64,000 nucleotides of DNA from positions 33,499-97,498 of the forward strand of contig CAMHSJ010000007.1 of the NCBI GenBank assembly GCA_946187935.1, in the 5' to 3' direction. A model generated the notes under the pieces. That model saw nothing but the letters and a program-made list of their open reading frames with translations, did no database searches and was not told where the DNA came from. Of this stretch, positions 26,431 to 36,933 are shown in pieces. The position numbers and the translations under genes are program-made. How positions within the stretch are numbered: the first letter of the stretch is position 1; each line of letters starts with the position of its first letter. The stretch comes from an uncultured Clostridia bacterium (GTDB lineage: Bacteria; Bacillota; Clostridia; Saccharofermentanales; Saccharofermentanaceae).

Positions 26431-28183
26431 TGTCAGGATCGTCAATGCGGCTTACATTGCAGATGATCATGGGCTTTCTGCCTGTCTTCTGGGAGATGAA
26501 GTTCTTAAGCTGTTCCCTGAAAGCGCGCTTGGCGGTGAAGGCCTCTACGCTGCCTGCTTTGGAGCCTGACTGCTTCAAGAGGTTCTCCGCTTTTTCTGCT
26601 ATGAGTTCATGAAGGAGATTCAGATTCTGTTCGTCATCAAAGCATCCTATCGAATTGACGCTTACGGGGCAGGCGAGATTCTCGCTGTCGCTGTAGAGCG
26701 TTATTGCGATGCCGACGCATCCTTCCTGGCTTAATCTCAATCTGTCGTTTAATACCTTGTCGTCTGCGCCGATGGTGCCTGAACCGTCGATGAGTACTGC
26801 ATCTGCTATGACCTTGTCGGTGATCTGAGCTTTGTCAGATGTGAGTGACAAGACATCGCCGTTGCCCATGATAAAGATGTTGTCCTCATCCATGCCGAGG
26901 TTTACCGCCATCTCCTTGTGAAGGCAGAGCATCCTGTATTCGCCGTGGATCGGAATGAAGAACTTGGGCTTGATAAGGGTGTGCAGCATCATGAGTTCGC
27001 TCTGGTATGCGTGACCTGAAACATGCACGTCAGCCAGGGACTGGTATATGACGTGGGCGCCCTTGCGGTAGAGTTCGTTGATGACCCTGTATATCGGCTT
27101 CTCGTTGCCGGGGATAGGGTCTGCTGAGATTATGATCGTATCGCCCTTGCGGATATCGACGGAGCGGTGGGAATCGTAAGCCATACGGGTCAGAGCGCTC
27201 ATCGGCTCAGCCTGGCTTCCTGTGGTAAGGATGACGATCTCCTTGTCGTCGTAGTTATCTATCGCATCGATATTGATAAGGGTCTTGGGATCCATCGTTA
27301 TATATCCCAGAGAATTGGCGATGTTAAATACTGATACCATCGACCTGCCCGAGAGAGCCACGTGCTTGCCGTAGTGCTCGGCTGCTTCTATTATCTGCTG
27401 CATCCTGTGTACGTGTGACGAGAATGTAGCAACGATTATCCTGCCTTCAGCTTTCCTGAAGATGGATTTGAAGGAATCGCCGACGTGTTTTTCTGACGGG
27501 GAGAAGCCTTCGATCTCAACATTGGTGCTCTCGCACATGAACATCAGAACGCCCTCTAAGCCGAGCTCACCAAACCTTTGGAGGTTTATGGTCTTGCCGT
27601 TGATCGGTGTAAAGTCGATCTTGAAGTCACCTGAATGAACTATGGTGCCGACGGGGGTCTTGAGCGCCAGCGCATAAGAATCAGCTATGCTGTGATTTAC
27701 TCTTATGAACTCTGCTTCAAAGTACCTGCCGAGCTTTACGATGTCTGCGTTCTTGCACTTTTCGAGCCTGATGCCCTCAAGAGGGACCTTGCTGTCTTCT
27801 AATTTGTGGCGGACTAATTCTATCGTCAGTGTGCCGCCGTAAACGGGGCACTTAAATTCTCTGAGGAAATAGGGGAGAGCTCCGATATGGTCCTCGTGGC
27901 CGTGAGTCAGGAGGATGCCTCTGAGCTTGCTTACATTGTCCCTTACATACGAAAAGTCCTGGATGACGCAGTCGACACCCGGCATGTTCTCTTCAGGAAA
28001 GCTCATGCCGCAGTCGACTATGATCATGTCGTTTCCATACTCGAAAACGGTCATGTTCTTGCCGATCTCGCCCAAGCCTCCTAGGGGGATTATCTTAAGG
28101 GGCTGTTCTTTTGTGCCCTGCTTATTATCAGGACCGAAACTGCGCCTGTTTACCTTAACAGGCTTATTATTCTTGCTAGTCAT
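26426..28183 (-). CDS. rnj: Ribonuclease J
   Basis: A 585-aa metallo-beta-lactamase/beta-CASP ribonuclease with endo- and 5'-3' exonuclease activity in mRNA decay and rRNA maturation. The zinc motif is HGHEDHIG; HSGDFK, the beta-CASP block (VATFSSHVHRMQQI) and GHAYQSELMMLHTLIKPKFFIPIHGEYR follow. A basic N-terminal tail (residues 1-25) precedes it. AAAGGAA lies before the ATG. The C-terminus runs a few residues past the usual PMI end because the stop comes from the palindromic repeat. Whether it is J1 or J2 cannot be told. Confidence 0.93.
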   Translation of the reverse strand: MTSKNNKPVKVNRRSFGPDNKQGTKEQPLKIIPLGGLGEIGKNMTVFEYGNDMIIVDCGMSFPEENMPGVDCVIQDFSYVRDNVSKLRGILLTHGHEDHIGALPYFLREFKCPVYGGTLTIELVRHKLEDSKVPLEGIRLEKCKNADIVKLGRYFEAEFIRVNHSIADSYALALKTPVGTIVHSGDFKIDFTPINGKTINLQRFGELGLEGVLMFMCESTNVEIEGFSPSEKHVGDSFKSIFRKAEGRIIVATFSSHVHRMQQIIEAAEHYGKHVALSGRSMVSVFNIANSLGYITMDPKTLINIDAIDNYDDKEIVILTTGSQAEPMSALTRMAYDSHRSVDIRKGDTIIISADPIPGNEKPIYRVINELYRKGAHVIYQSLADVHVSGHAYQSELMMLHTLIKPKFFIPIHGEYRMLCLHKEMAVNLGMDEDNIFIMGNGDVLSLTSDKAQITDKVIADAVLIDGSGTIGADDKVLNDRLRLSQEGCVGIAITLYSDSENLACPVSVNSIGCFDDEQNLNLLHELIAEKAENLLKQSGSKAGSVEAFTAKRAFREQLKNFISQKTGRKPMIICNVSRIDDPDM

Positions 28184-28194
28184 TATATGTTCCT

Positions 28195-29130
28195 TTACTG
28201 TGCGTAAACGTTGCGTCTGGTCGTGTTCCAGCCGGACTCGTCGTCTACATAGATATCGATTATGTGGCCTTTTACGGCGCTGCCTCTGTCTTCAACTATG
28301 TAATATCCGTCTCCTCCGAGAGGATCGTTCTCGATATAGATCGTTGAGCCTGCAGGGAATACTGACCAGTCAGCAGCGCATGTCCTGCCCTGAACACATG
28401 TCGTGCCCGTAGCAGTGGATGTCGAGTATGTGCCGTCGCCGTTTGGCTGCGGACCGTAGAATGTGATCCTGCAGCTTATCGCTTCACCTGTGGGCGCTAC
28501 TGCCGTTGCTGTAGTCGTGGTAGCCCTTGTGGTGGCCCTTGTCGTAGATCTGGTAGTTGAAGCCGAAGTCGGCCTCGGAGTGGGTGTGGGCGTATTGGTG
28601 GGAGCAACATCTGTCGTATGCTGTATAGATACATAGTTGCCGTTATATGTCTTGTACCATCCGTTGGTCGTGATGGCTATAACATCGATCTGATCACCGG
28701 GGTTGAGCTGCTTGACCACGTCGTATTCAGTGCCGGGGCCTGATCTTACGTTGAGAGTGGATGTGGCATATACGGCCAGGTAGAATTCGGATTCTCCTAT
28801 AGTGGTCTCTGTCGTTGTCTGTGAAGTGGTGGTAGTCCCGGAAGTCTCAGTCTCAGATGTCTCGCTTGCAGGAGATGACTCTGTGGGCTCAATGGTCTCA
28901 GAAGGCTGTGACTCATCAGTCTCAGAAGGCAAGACCGAGGATTCAGCCACAGTAGTCCCGGCCGAAGTCTCACTGTCAGCTAATACAGTGGCATTCGGCA
29001 TGTGGTTTATAACCTGGAGCACGCCTAGAGATGACGTGGCGCACAGAGCAATGACGAGAGCTGTGCTCCCGCCTTTTATGAGGGCTTCTTTAGTCGGCTT
29101 TAAGCCTTTAAGCAGTTCTTTAATACTCAA
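28195..29130 (-). CDS. Secreted SH3b and 3D-domain cell-wall protein
   Basis: A 311-aa exported protein: basic N-terminus, one signal or anchor span (about residues 19-40), a Ser/Thr/Glu-rich linker, a bacterial SH3 domain (STLNVRSGPGTEYDVVKQLNPGD), a second Thr-rich linker and a C-terminal 3D domain with the three aspartates in GGDGYYIVEDRGSAVKGHIIDIYVDD. 3D domains are the double-psi barrels of lytic transglycosylase-like MltA/resuscitation factors, so it probably cuts or binds peptidoglycan. The start is TTG at 29130 with GGAGGA seven bases ahead. The RNase J gene is 11 bases downstream. Confidence 0.85.
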   Translation of the reverse strand: MSIKELLKGLKPTKEALIKGGSTALVIALCATSSLGVLQVINHMPNATVLADSETSAGTTVAESSVLPSETDESQPSETIEPTESSPASETSETETSGTTTTSQTTTETTIGESEFYLAVYATSTLNVRSGPGTEYDVVKQLNPGDQIDVIAITTNGWYKTYNGNYVSIQHTTDVAPTNTPTPTPRPTSASTTRSTTRATTRATTTTATAVAPTGEAISCRITFYGPQPNGDGTYSTSTATGTTCVQGRTCAADWSVFPAGSTIYIENDPLGGDGYYIVEDRGSAVKGHIIDIYVDDESGWNTTRRNVYAQ

Positions 29131-29177
29131 AAAGTATCCTCCGCAGATGCCTTATTTGTGGCCATAAATTCTACCAT

Positions 29178-29183
29178 ATTATA
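29178..29183 (-). promoter_or_regulatory. -10 box for the SH3/3D gene
   Basis: A perfect TATAAT on the minus strand, 48 bases before the TTG start and upstream of its GGAGGA site. The -35 region is weak (TTATCT at the right distance). Confidence 0.4.
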
Positions 29184-29337
29184 ACATATGTTCTTTTGAC
29201 AGATAATTCACGGCATTGTTTAGGCAAGTTTTTCCGCCATTTGTCAACGGAATGTCATACTGTTGCAAAGCATGACATATACCATGAGTCTATAATCAAT
29301 CTACCGATAGACGTTTTAAGGGAGGGGGAGCGCCAAG

Positions 29338-29502
29338 GTGTCGTTTGGATCTGTGAAGAAACCGGCCAAAAAGGCCACATATGGTACAACTGAACGCGAT
29401 GTCGAAAAGCGCAGGTCCCGAGTCTATCTCATGTGCGCCGTAATACTCATTATCTGCGGCATCTTAGACGTTTTCCTCATTGCCGGCATTTTGGGCTTGT
29501 AA
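29338..29502 (+). CDS. 54-aa single-span membrane protein
   Basis: A short frame begins with GTG at 29338, seven bases after GGAGGGGGAG (29321-29330), one of the strongest ribosome sites here. The product has a basic soluble half (SVKKPAKKATYG, VEKRRSR) and one hydrophobic C-terminal span (YLMCAVILIICGILDVFLIAG). A TATAAT box at 29291-29296 can serve as promoter. No family recognised. It sits 65 bases ahead of proS; the gap has no terminator, so the two may share an mRNA. Confidence 0.65.
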   Translation: MSFGSVKKPAKKATYGTTERDVEKRRSRVYLMCAVILIICGILDVFLIAGILGL

Positions 29503-29567
29503 TTGCAAAACGGCTTGCTCTGCTTTATACTTATTACTTGTAATATTAGTTAGCAGGAGCAGACAAT

Positions 29568-31262
29568 ATGAGAGTTTCAAAAATGTTTTTGGCCACCCAG
29601 CGCGAGATCCCGGCAGATGCGGAGATCTCTTCACACCAGCTTATGTTGAGGGCCGGCCTCATCCGTAAGGAAGCATCAGGCATCTATGCATTTATGCCTT
29701 TGGGATACAGGGCTTACCGCAAGGTTGAAGCGGTAATAAGAGAAGAGATGGACAGGGCTGGAGCGCAAGAGCTCATCATGCCTGCACTCCTTCCCGCAGA
29801 AGCATACCAGGGTTCCGGCAGATGGGAGAAATTCGGTCCCGAGATGTTCAGGCTCTTAGACAGAGGCGGCAGGAGTTTCTGCCTCGGCCCTACGCACGAA
29901 GAACCTTTTACTGAAACCGTCAGAGATTACATCAGATCCTATAAGCAGCTTCCCGTAACGCTCTATCAGATCCAGCACAAGTACAGGGACGAGAAGCGCC
30001 CGAGATTCGGCGTCATAAGAGCAAGAGAGTTCGTAATGAAGGACGCTTACTCATTCGATACTGATGAGGAAGGTCTCGATAAGTCATACAAGATAATGTA
30101 TGAGGCATACAGAAGGACATTCGACAGATTAGGTCTGGACTACACTGTAGTCGATGCTGACTCAGGTGCAATGGGCGGTTCGGGATCACAGGAGTTCATG
30201 GTCAAGAGTGAAGTCGGTGAAGACGGCATCTGCTACTGTGATTCCTGCGGTTATGCTGCCAACGAGGAGAAGGCAGGCTGGACAAGAGGCGGGGCTGATA
30301 CATCTGAGATGCTTGCAGTAGAGAAGATCCATACACCTGACACCAAGACCATAGAAGAACTCGTAGGTTTTTTAGGCTGCGGAGCAGACGCTTTCGTTAA
30401 GACGATAATCTACAACATCGACGGCAAGTTCGTTGCCGCAATGTGCAGAGGTGACCGCGACATCAACGAGACCAAGCTCGGCAACTTATACGATGCGACA
30501 GAGATGGAGCTTGCTGCTTTTGCTGATGTTGAACTCATCACTGGCGCCAAGGTCGGATTCGCAGGTCCTATAGATCTCAAGCAGAAGATCGAGATCGTAG
30601 CTGATACCGAGATCCCCAATATGAAGAATTTCGTAGTAGGCGCATGCGATACTGACTACCACTTCAAGAATGTTAACTACGGCAGGGATTTTGAAGCTGA
30701 CAAGGTAGCTGACATCACAAATGCCAAAGAAGGCGATATCTGCCCCAAGTGCAGCAAGGGAACGCTCAAGATGGCAAGAGGCGTTGAAGTAGGTCACATC
30801 TTCAAGCTCGGAACCAAGTACTCCAAGGCTTTGAACTGCGTATATCTCGATAAGGAAGGCAAGGAGAACCTCATGGTAATGGGATGCTACGGCATCGGCG
30901 TTTCGAGAGTCCTTGCAGCAATAATAGAGCAGCACCACGATGATGACGGCATTATCTGGCCTTCCATCGCAGCTCCCTACAAGGTCATAGTCATTCCCAC
31001 CAAGGTAAATGACGAGGCCAACATGTCACTTGCAGAGAAGATCTATTCAGAACTTACCGATGCAGGTGTTGAGGTGCTTATAGACGACAGAAACGAGCGT
31101 CCCGGTGTTAAGTTCAAGGACGCAGACCTTATCGGCATCCCCCTTAGGATCACAGTCGGCAGAAGAGCTGCAGAAGGTATCGTTGAGGTCAAGGAGAGAG
31201 CCGGATCGGAGGCAAGGGAAGTTTCACTTGAAGAAGCGGTTTCCATCGCGAAAGGGATCTGA
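29568..31262 (+). CDS. proS: Prolyl-tRNA synthetase (bacterial type)
   Basis: A 564-aa class II synthetase that charges tRNA-Pro. Motif 1 region [17 protein letters not shown], motif 2 [23 protein letters not shown] with its arginine, and motif 3 [17 protein letters not shown] are all present. Between motifs 2 and 3 is the editing (INS, YbaK-like) domain at about residues 230-400, which removes Ala-tRNA-Pro. The anticodon-binding domain ends the protein. AGGAG is upstream of the ATG. The stop codon shares one base with the next start (TGATG). Confidence 0.96.
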   Translation: MRVSKMFLATQREIPADAEISSHQLMLRAGLIRKEASGIYAFMPLGYRAYRKVEAVIREEMDRAGAQELIMPALLPAEAYQGSGRWEKFGPEMFRLLDRGGRSFCLGPTHEEPFTETVRDYIRSYKQLPVTLYQIQHKYRDEKRPRFGVIRAREFVMKDAYSFDTDEEGLDKSYKIMYEAYRRTFDRLGLDYTVVDADSGAMGGSGSQEFMVKSEVGEDGICYCDSCGYAANEEKAGWTRGGADTSEMLAVEKIHTPDTKTIEELVGFLGCGADAFVKTIIYNIDGKFVAAMCRGDRDINETKLGNLYDATEMELAAFADVELITGAKVGFAGPIDLKQKIEIVADTEIPNMKNFVVGACDTDYHFKNVNYGRDFEADKVADITNAKEGDICPKCSKGTLKMARGVEVGHIFKLGTKYSKALNCVYLDKEGKENLMVMGCYGIGVSRVLAAIIEQHHDDDGIIWPSIAAPYKVIVIPTKVNDEANMSLAEKIYSELTDAGVEVLIDDRNERPGVKFKDADLIGIPLRITVGRRAAEGIVEVKERAGSEAREVSLEEAVSIAKGI

Positions 31263-32779
31263 TGTCTGTTTTATCATCTGCTTTATCCATAGTATTGTCC
31301 GCATCGATCGCATTCTCCGGTCTTACCTTCTCTTTTTCGGAAAATGTTAAGGCCGGCAGATCTGACGATTTCGAATCAGCGGATTTTACTTCATACGAAT
31401 TAAGGACATACAAGGGCGACGTCATCAACGTCGGCGTGGACGGTCCTGATTTCTATGTTCAGTCTGATTACATTTCCAATGTCAAGGTAACGCTCTATGA
31501 GGCAGATGGCAACCACAAGGTAAAGACCTTCAGTGAAGACGGCGGAAGCATCAGCTGCAATGTCGCCGAATACATGGATGATAACGTACTCTACTATGCG
31601 AAGATCGAGTACGATGTGGATGAATCGACCATTACCGTCAATAACAACTATCTTGTCTATGATAACGGCGATGCGAGATTCTATAGATCGCCTGTTTACG
31701 ATTTCAATGTTGAAAGATGCTCTGAACTCAGGGACGATCCTCAGTCACTTCAGGAGATGCTGATGCCCCAGAATGACATAGAGTGTGACGATCCCGTCCT
31801 CATATCTTATGCCCAGCAGCTCTGTGAGGGATGTACGAATGACTGGGAGAAGGTATTTCACATCTACTCCTACATCATCTACTACATGTCTTATGACTTG
31901 GTACAGACTGAGGATAATTACACGGGTTACCAGGACGGTGCCGTGTGCCTCATAAGAAGAGATATAGCCATCTGCGAAGGATTCGCCAATCTGTTTACCG
32001 CTCTGTGCAGGGCTGAAGGGATCCCCGCAACGGTACAGTTTGGAATAGGAATTATCGATTACGATGAGATGATGGCACCGGGTCTTCCTGATGACGAGAA
32101 CTGTGATCACGCCTGGGCCGCTGTCTATATCGACGGCACATGGTTCTATGTGGATCCGACGTACGATGTCGGCAGCTATTTCAGCGGAGATTCCATAGAG
32201 ACCGGCAGGGTCATACCCGGCGAACCTACCCTGGAATACTATCTGCTCCCGCTCGAGGCATTCTCATACGATCACAAGATCTGCGATGCTGACACCATCC
32301 ACGGACTCGAGTCTTCCGGAAGCTGCGGCGAAAATGCCACATATGAGATAACAAGAGACGGCACTTTGACGATATACGGAAGCGGCAAGGTCATACTTCC
32401 CTACGGATGCAATAACTTCAACAAGGTCGTTTTCGCGCCTGATTCCAATATCGACTGTATCGGTGAGGAATGTTTCACGGACTGCGATCTCATAACCAGT
32501 GTTATCCTTCCTGATACGGTAAGAACGATCGAAGCCAATGCCTTTAATACCTGCGAGGATCTGGAATATGTCTATATCCCCGAGGGCGTACAGACTATCG
32601 GCAGACGCGCGTTTGTCACATGTGACGAGCTCTCCTATATCCGCATTCCGGATTCCTGCACTTACATAGGTAAATTTGCTTTTGACGGCTGCCCTCTGCT
32701 TTACCTGAGCCTGCCGGATTCTATAGAGCTTTCAGACGATTCATACTACATTCATCCGCTTTATATCGAATACAGATAA
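31262..32779 (+). CDS. Secreted transglutaminase-like protein with BspA-type leucine-rich repeats
   Basis: A 505-aa exported protein: signal peptide (residues 1-30), a beta domain of unknown type, a transglutaminase/protease core and a short LRR tail. The core has the catalytic triad seen as Cys in ICEGFANLFTALCRAEGIPA, His in CDHAWAAVYIDGTWFYVDPTYD and the Asp of that segment. The tail (from about residue 385) has BspA/LRR_5 repeats such as IGEECFTDCDLITSVILPDTV and IEANAFNTCEDLEYVYIPEGV. Such proteins remodel or bind surface proteins in gut Clostridia. It is translationally coupled to proS and lies 13 bases upstream of an ABC ATPase. Confidence 0.85.
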   Translation: MSVLSSALSIVLSASIAFSGLTFSFSENVKAGRSDDFESADFTSYELRTYKGDVINVGVDGPDFYVQSDYISNVKVTLYEADGNHKVKTFSEDGGSISCNVAEYMDDNVLYYAKIEYDVDESTITVNNNYLVYDNGDARFYRSPVYDFNVERCSELRDDPQSLQEMLMPQNDIECDDPVLISYAQQLCEGCTNDWEKVFHIYSYIIYYMSYDLVQTEDNYTGYQDGAVCLIRRDIAICEGFANLFTALCRAEGIPATVQFGIGIIDYDEMMAPGLPDDENCDHAWAAVYIDGTWFYVDPTYDVGSYFSGDSIETGRVIPGEPTLEYYLLPLEAFSYDHKICDADTIHGLESSGSCGENATYEITRDGTLTIYGSGKVILPYGCNNFNKVVFAPDSNIDCIGEECFTDCDLITSVILPDTVRTIEANAFNTCEDLEYVYIPEGVQTIGRRAFVTCDELSYIRIPDSCTYIGKFAFDGCPLLYLSLPDSIELSDDSYYIHPLYIEYR

Positions 32780-32792
32780 CGGAGGATCTGTT

Positions 32793-33494
32793 TTGTCATA
32801 TATAGAGTTCCGCAATGTCAGAAAAGTATATAAGACCGGAGACATAGATGTTTGCGCTCTGGACGGCTGCGATTTCTTTGTCAATAAAGGTGAGCTTTCA
32901 GTTATCGTCGGACAGTCCGGCGCGGGCAAGACGACGCTCCTTAACATATTGGGCGGAATGGATAAGCTGACCACGGGCCAGGTGTTCTTGGATGGCAGGG
33001 AGATTTCCGCATTAAAGACCAGGGACCTAGCCACGTTCAGAAGAGAGAATGTAGGTTTTGTATTCCAGTTCTATAATCTGATCCCGAACCTTACGGCTTA
33101 CGAGAATGTCGAGATGGCAGCCCAGCTCGTAAAAGACCCGATAGACTGCGACATGCTGATGCGCGAGGTCGGACTTGAACAGCGTAAGAATAATTTCCCG
33201 GCACAGCTGTCAGGAGGTGAGCAGCAGAGGGTTGCGATAGCAAGGGCAATAGCCAAGAACCCCAAGCTCCTTCTCTGCGATGAGCCTACGGGTGCATTAG
33301 ACTACCAGACCGGCAAGGCCATATTAAAGCTCTTGCAGCAGTTATCTGTCAGCAAGGGCATGACAGTAGTAATAATCACGCACAATTCGGCGCTCACGGC
33401 GATGGCTGACAGGGTCATCAAGGTCAAGAACGGCAAGGTCATCAGCAATGTGATCAATCCGTCTCCCGTAAGCGTTGACGAGATAGAATGGTAA
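32793..33494 (+). CDS. MacB/LolD-type ABC transporter ATPase
   Basis: A 233-aa ATP-binding protein of the group that works with FtsX-like permeases. Walker A is GQSGAGKTT, the Q-loop follows [18 protein letters not shown], signature [15 protein letters not shown], Walker [13 protein letters not shown] and H-loop IITHN. The start is TTG 32793 with GGAGGA at 32781-32786. The permease starts one base after its stop, so the pair forms one exporter or mechanotransmitter. Confidence 0.93.
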   Translation: MSYIEFRNVRKVYKTGDIDVCALDGCDFFVNKGELSVIVGQSGAGKTTLLNILGGMDKLTTGQVFLDGREISALKTRDLATFRRENVGFVFQFYNLIPNLTAYENVEMAAQLVKDPIDCDMLMREVGLEQRKNNFPAQLSGGEQQRVAIARAIAKNPKLLLCDEPTGALDYQTGKAILKLLQQLSVSKGMTVVIITHNSALTAMADRVIKVKNGKVISNVINPSPVSVDEIEW

Positions 33495-33495
33495 G

Positions 33496-36400
33496 ATGAC
33501 TCCCTACTGGAAGACAATCTTAAGATCGATCCGCATGACCTTTTCGCGCTTTGTTGCGATCCTGGCCATAATAGCGCTCGGTGTAGGCTTTTTCGCGGGT
33601 CTCAAGGTGACGACACCGTCTTTTTACAGAACGGGAGGGATATTTATTGATGAGACTTCCATGTTCGACTTCAGGCTGATCTCCACCATCGGATTTGACG
33701 ATGAAGACATATCCAAGCTGTCGTCTCTAGATGGCGTAAAAGCTTGTGAAGGCGCGGTATATCAGGATGCCATGGTGCAGATGAGCGGCGAACAAGGCAT
33801 CTCGACCATAAGGTTTTTGTCCATTACCCAAAACATCAACACGCTTAAGCTTACCGCAGGAAGGATGCCTGAAGCTCCGGGCGAGATAGTAGTCGACGGC
33901 TACAGGTTTGATGAGAGCGTCATAGGCAAGACCATAACGGTTTCTTCTGAGAACAGCCAGAGCATAAGAAATATGCTTCCCGCAGGCGTATACAAGATAG
34001 TGGGATGCGTAAGGTCACCTTTATACATCAATTTCCAGAGAGGAAGTACGGATGTAGGTTCGGGACAGATCGCCTACTATGTCTATGCCGGTCTGTCCGA
34101 GTTTGACTTTGAGTACTATTCCGAGGTCTATATTTGTTTTGATCATGGTCTTAAGGCTTATACTGATGAGTACGATGACTGGGCTGATGCCAAGTCAAAG
34201 CAGCTTGAGACCGCATTGGATCAGATAATAAATGACAGGTTTGACGGCATATTGAAGGATGCATATCAGGAGCTCTACGACGGCATAGATGAATTCGAAG
34301 AAAAAAGAGCAGATGCCTCAAGAGAGTTAGAGGACGGCAGGCAGGAATTAGAAGATGCCCATCAGGAGATAGTAGATGCCCAGAAAGAGATAGAAGACGG
34401 TGAGAAGGAATTAAAGGATGCCAAGGATCAGTTAGACGATGCCAGGGATCAGTTAAACGATGCAAGATCAGAGCTTACGAGTTCCAAGGTAATACTGGAT
34501 GCCACTGATGCTCAGCTCACCAGAGCAGAACAGCAGCTTGCAGAAAATAAAGATAAGCTCGACCAGGCCTGGGCACAGATCCAAGACGGCAGAACTCAGA
34601 TAGTATCAGGCAGAGAGCAGATCGTAAGCAAACGCGCTGAGCTTAAGACCACAAAGTCACAGCTGGAGGGCGCGATAACGAGCATCAATCAGGGAATAAC
34701 ACAGACCCAGAGCGCGATAGCGGGAGTTCAGGCGCAGATAGATGCCGGACAGGGAGACATAGAGGTCCTTGAGCAGCTTCAAGCGCAGCTCGCACTCCTT
34801 CAGACCCAGAAGGCTGATCTCGAGACAAATCTTGCTCAGGTGGATCAGGGCCTTGACCAGCTTGACCTGTCAGAAGCTGAACTTGATGCAAACGAAGCTG
34901 AACTCGATCAGGCTGAGGCTCAGTATAATGCCGGCCTTACAGAGTACAACACTTACCATGATCAGGTCGTGACGGGAAGAGCCGAGTATAACGCCGGACT
35001 TGCCAGATATAACGAAGGCCTTGAAGAATACAATAACGGCAGGGACAAATACCGTCAGGGTCTTGATGACTATAACGAAGGCATTAAGAAGATAGAAGAT
35101 GCCAAAAAGGAATTAGCTGACGGATACAAAGAATACAGGGACGGTCTTGCAGAATACATAGAGGGCAAGAACGAGTTCATAGAGGAGATCTCTTCTGCAT
35201 TCAGGCAGAACCTCGTATATGCGTATAAGACATTAGAAGATGTGGAAAGGCCTGATACCTACGTCCTGGGCAGGGATACCAATGTAGGCTATGTCTGTTT
35301 CGACAACGACGCAACTATTGTTGACGGCGTTGCAACGGTGTTCCCCGTATTCTTCCTTGCGATCGCAGCGCTTGTATGCTCGACTACGATGAGCAGGATG
35401 GTGGCGGATGAACGCGGCCAGATAGGCACCATGAGAGCATTGGGATACACTGAAACTGCCATCACGATGAAGTATGTCATCTACTCGGGATCAGCTGCCG
35501 TGATCGGCTGCACGCTGGGATTTCTTGGCGGTACAAAACTGTTCCCGGGAGTCATCTGGGAAGTCTATGCCATGATGTACGGCTTCGCGGACATCACGTT
35601 CCAAAGCAGCGTGCCTTTGTTTATCCTGTGCTTTGCGATATCGATCTTGTGCACGGCCGGCGTAACTGTCTATACCTGCGTAACCGAGCTCAGGGGAATG
35701 CCTGCAGAGCTCATTAGACCTAAGGCCCCCGCGCCAGGCAAGAGGATACTCTTAGAACGTATCACTCCTCTGTGGAGCAAGATGAAGTTCCTCTATAAAG
35801 TCTCTGCAAGAAACGTATTCCGTTTCAAGAAGAGGATGTGGATGATGATCGTAGGCATCGCAGGCTGCACATCGCTACTGATAACGGCTTTCGGCCTATA
35901 TGACTCCATCTGCAATGTCGTTGATGACCAGTACGACGGCATAATGAAATATGACCTGTGCCTGGCATTCGCAGACTCCTTTAACGAGGATAAGATCAGG
36001 CAGGCAATGACTGATATATCAGAACATTATGACACTGACATAACATATGCTCTCGTCCAGAACGAAAGCGTTAAGAATAACGGCGGCAACTATGTAAGAG
36101 ATGTCGAGCTGTTCATATCTGACGATGAAACGGTAAACAGCATCTTCGGCCTGGCAGACACTTCAACGGGTGAACTGAGACAGTGGCCTTCTGATGGCAC
36201 TGTAGCTGTAAGCCAGAGCCTCGCGGACAAGAATGATGTTAAGCCGGGAGATAAGATTACAGTACTCTACGGAGACGATGAGACGCCTGTAGATCTTACC
36301 GTAGGATTTGTTTTTACAAACTACACATACCATTACATCATGATGACTCCCGAAACCTTCAAGGAAGCGTTCAATGCCAGATATAAGCCGTCTGAAGTGC

Positions 36401-36930
36401 TCGTTCTTACAGATGACGAGAGGACTGATCCTTACGACCTTTCAGCCTACGCCGCATCGAACTTCGATCTCAAGTACAGGTCGGTAACGCTTGATTCCAG
36501 GGAGAGTTTCGCAGGCACCATTCAGCGTATGAACTATGTCATCGTGCTGGTTGTCGCATCTGCCGCAGCGCTTGCCTTCATAGTCCTGTTCAACCTCAAT
36601 AACATCAACATAACCGAGCGTATCCGCGAGATCGCCACGCTCAAGGTAATGGGTTTTTACAGGGGAGAGGTCGGCTCATATGTCCTGCGCGAAAACATAG
36701 TCCTCGTCATGTTGGGATTTCTTACAGGCATCCCGCTCGGCTTTTTGCTCCACAGGTTTGTCATGAAGCAGATCGAGATGGATATGGTAACTTACAACAC
36801 CAGGATAACCATCCCGAGTTACTTTATATCGCTCGGGTTCGTTCTGCTGTTCTCGTTTATCGTGGATCTGGTAATGCGCAAAAAGACCGATGCCATAGAC
36901 ATGGCAGAATCTCTTAAGAGCATCGAATAA
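33496..36930 (+). CDS. FtsX-like permease with a large coiled-coil outer domain
   Basis: A 1144-aa membrane protein. The first span is near residues 15-35, then a MacB-like outer domain to about 240, then a long helical region (about 255-560) of charged heptads (LEDG-RQELEDAHQEI...) that turns into repeats of the form YN-x-GL-x-x-Y. Two FtsX permease blocks follow, each with about three to four spans (about 615-740 and 1010-1140), with another outer domain between them. The long coiled coil could reach across the wall to a partner or substrate. Such proteins export lipids, peptides or signal to hydrolases; the substrate here is unknown. Confidence 0.88.
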   Translation: MTPYWKTILRSIRMTFSRFVAILAIIALGVGFFAGLKVTTPSFYRTGGIFIDETSMFDFRLISTIGFDDEDISKLSSLDGVKACEGAVYQDAMVQMSGEQGISTIRFLSITQNINTLKLTAGRMPEAPGEIVVDGYRFDESVIGKTITVSSENSQSIRNMLPAGVYKIVGCVRSPLYINFQRGSTDVGSGQIAYYVYAGLSEFDFEYYSEVYICFDHGLKAYTDEYDDWADAKSKQLETALDQIINDRFDGILKDAYQELYDGIDEFEEKRADASRELEDGRQELEDAHQEIVDAQKEIEDGEKELKDAKDQLDDARDQLNDARSELTSSKVILDATDAQLTRAEQQLAENKDKLDQAWAQIQDGRTQIVSGREQIVSKRAELKTTKSQLEGAITSINQGITQTQSAIAGVQAQIDAGQGDIEVLEQLQAQLALLQTQKADLETNLAQVDQGLDQLDLSEAELDANEAELDQAEAQYNAGLTEYNTYHDQVVTGRAEYNAGLARYNEGLEEYNNGRDKYRQGLDDYNEGIKKIEDAKKELADGYKEYRDGLAEYIEGKNEFIEEISSAFRQNLVYAYKTLEDVERPDTYVLGRDTNVGYVCFDNDATIVDGVATVFPVFFLAIAALVCSTTMSRMVADERGQIGTMRALGYTETAITMKYVIYSGSAAVIGCTLGFLGGTKLFPGVIWEVYAMMYGFADITFQSSVPLFILCFAISILCTAGVTVYTCVTELRGMPAELIRPKAPAPGKRILLERITPLWSKMKFLYKVSARNVFRFKKRMWMMIVGIAGCTSLLITAFGLYDSICNVVDDQYDGIMKYDLCLAFADSFNEDKIRQAMTDISEHYDTDITYALVQNESVKNNGGNYVRDVELFISDDETVNSIFGLADTSTGELRQWPSDGTVAVSQSLADKNDVKPGDKITVLYGDDETPVDLTVGFVFTNYTYHYIMMTPETFKEAFNARYKPSEVLVLTDDERTDPYDLSAYAASNFDLKYRSVTLDSRESFAGTIQRMNYVIVLVVASAAALAFIVLFNLNNINITERIREIATLKVMGFYRGEVGSYVLRENIVLVMLGFLTGIPLGFLLHRFVMKQIEMDMVTYNTRITIPSYFISLGFVLLFSFIVDLVMRKKTDAIDMAESLKSIE

Positions 36931-36933
36931 GGA

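Noticed and set aside
34151..34465. 104-aa minus-strand frame rich in His, Leu and Arg
   Set aside because: It is the reverse of the coiled-coil repeat of the FtsX-like gene, so its repeats are an artefact.
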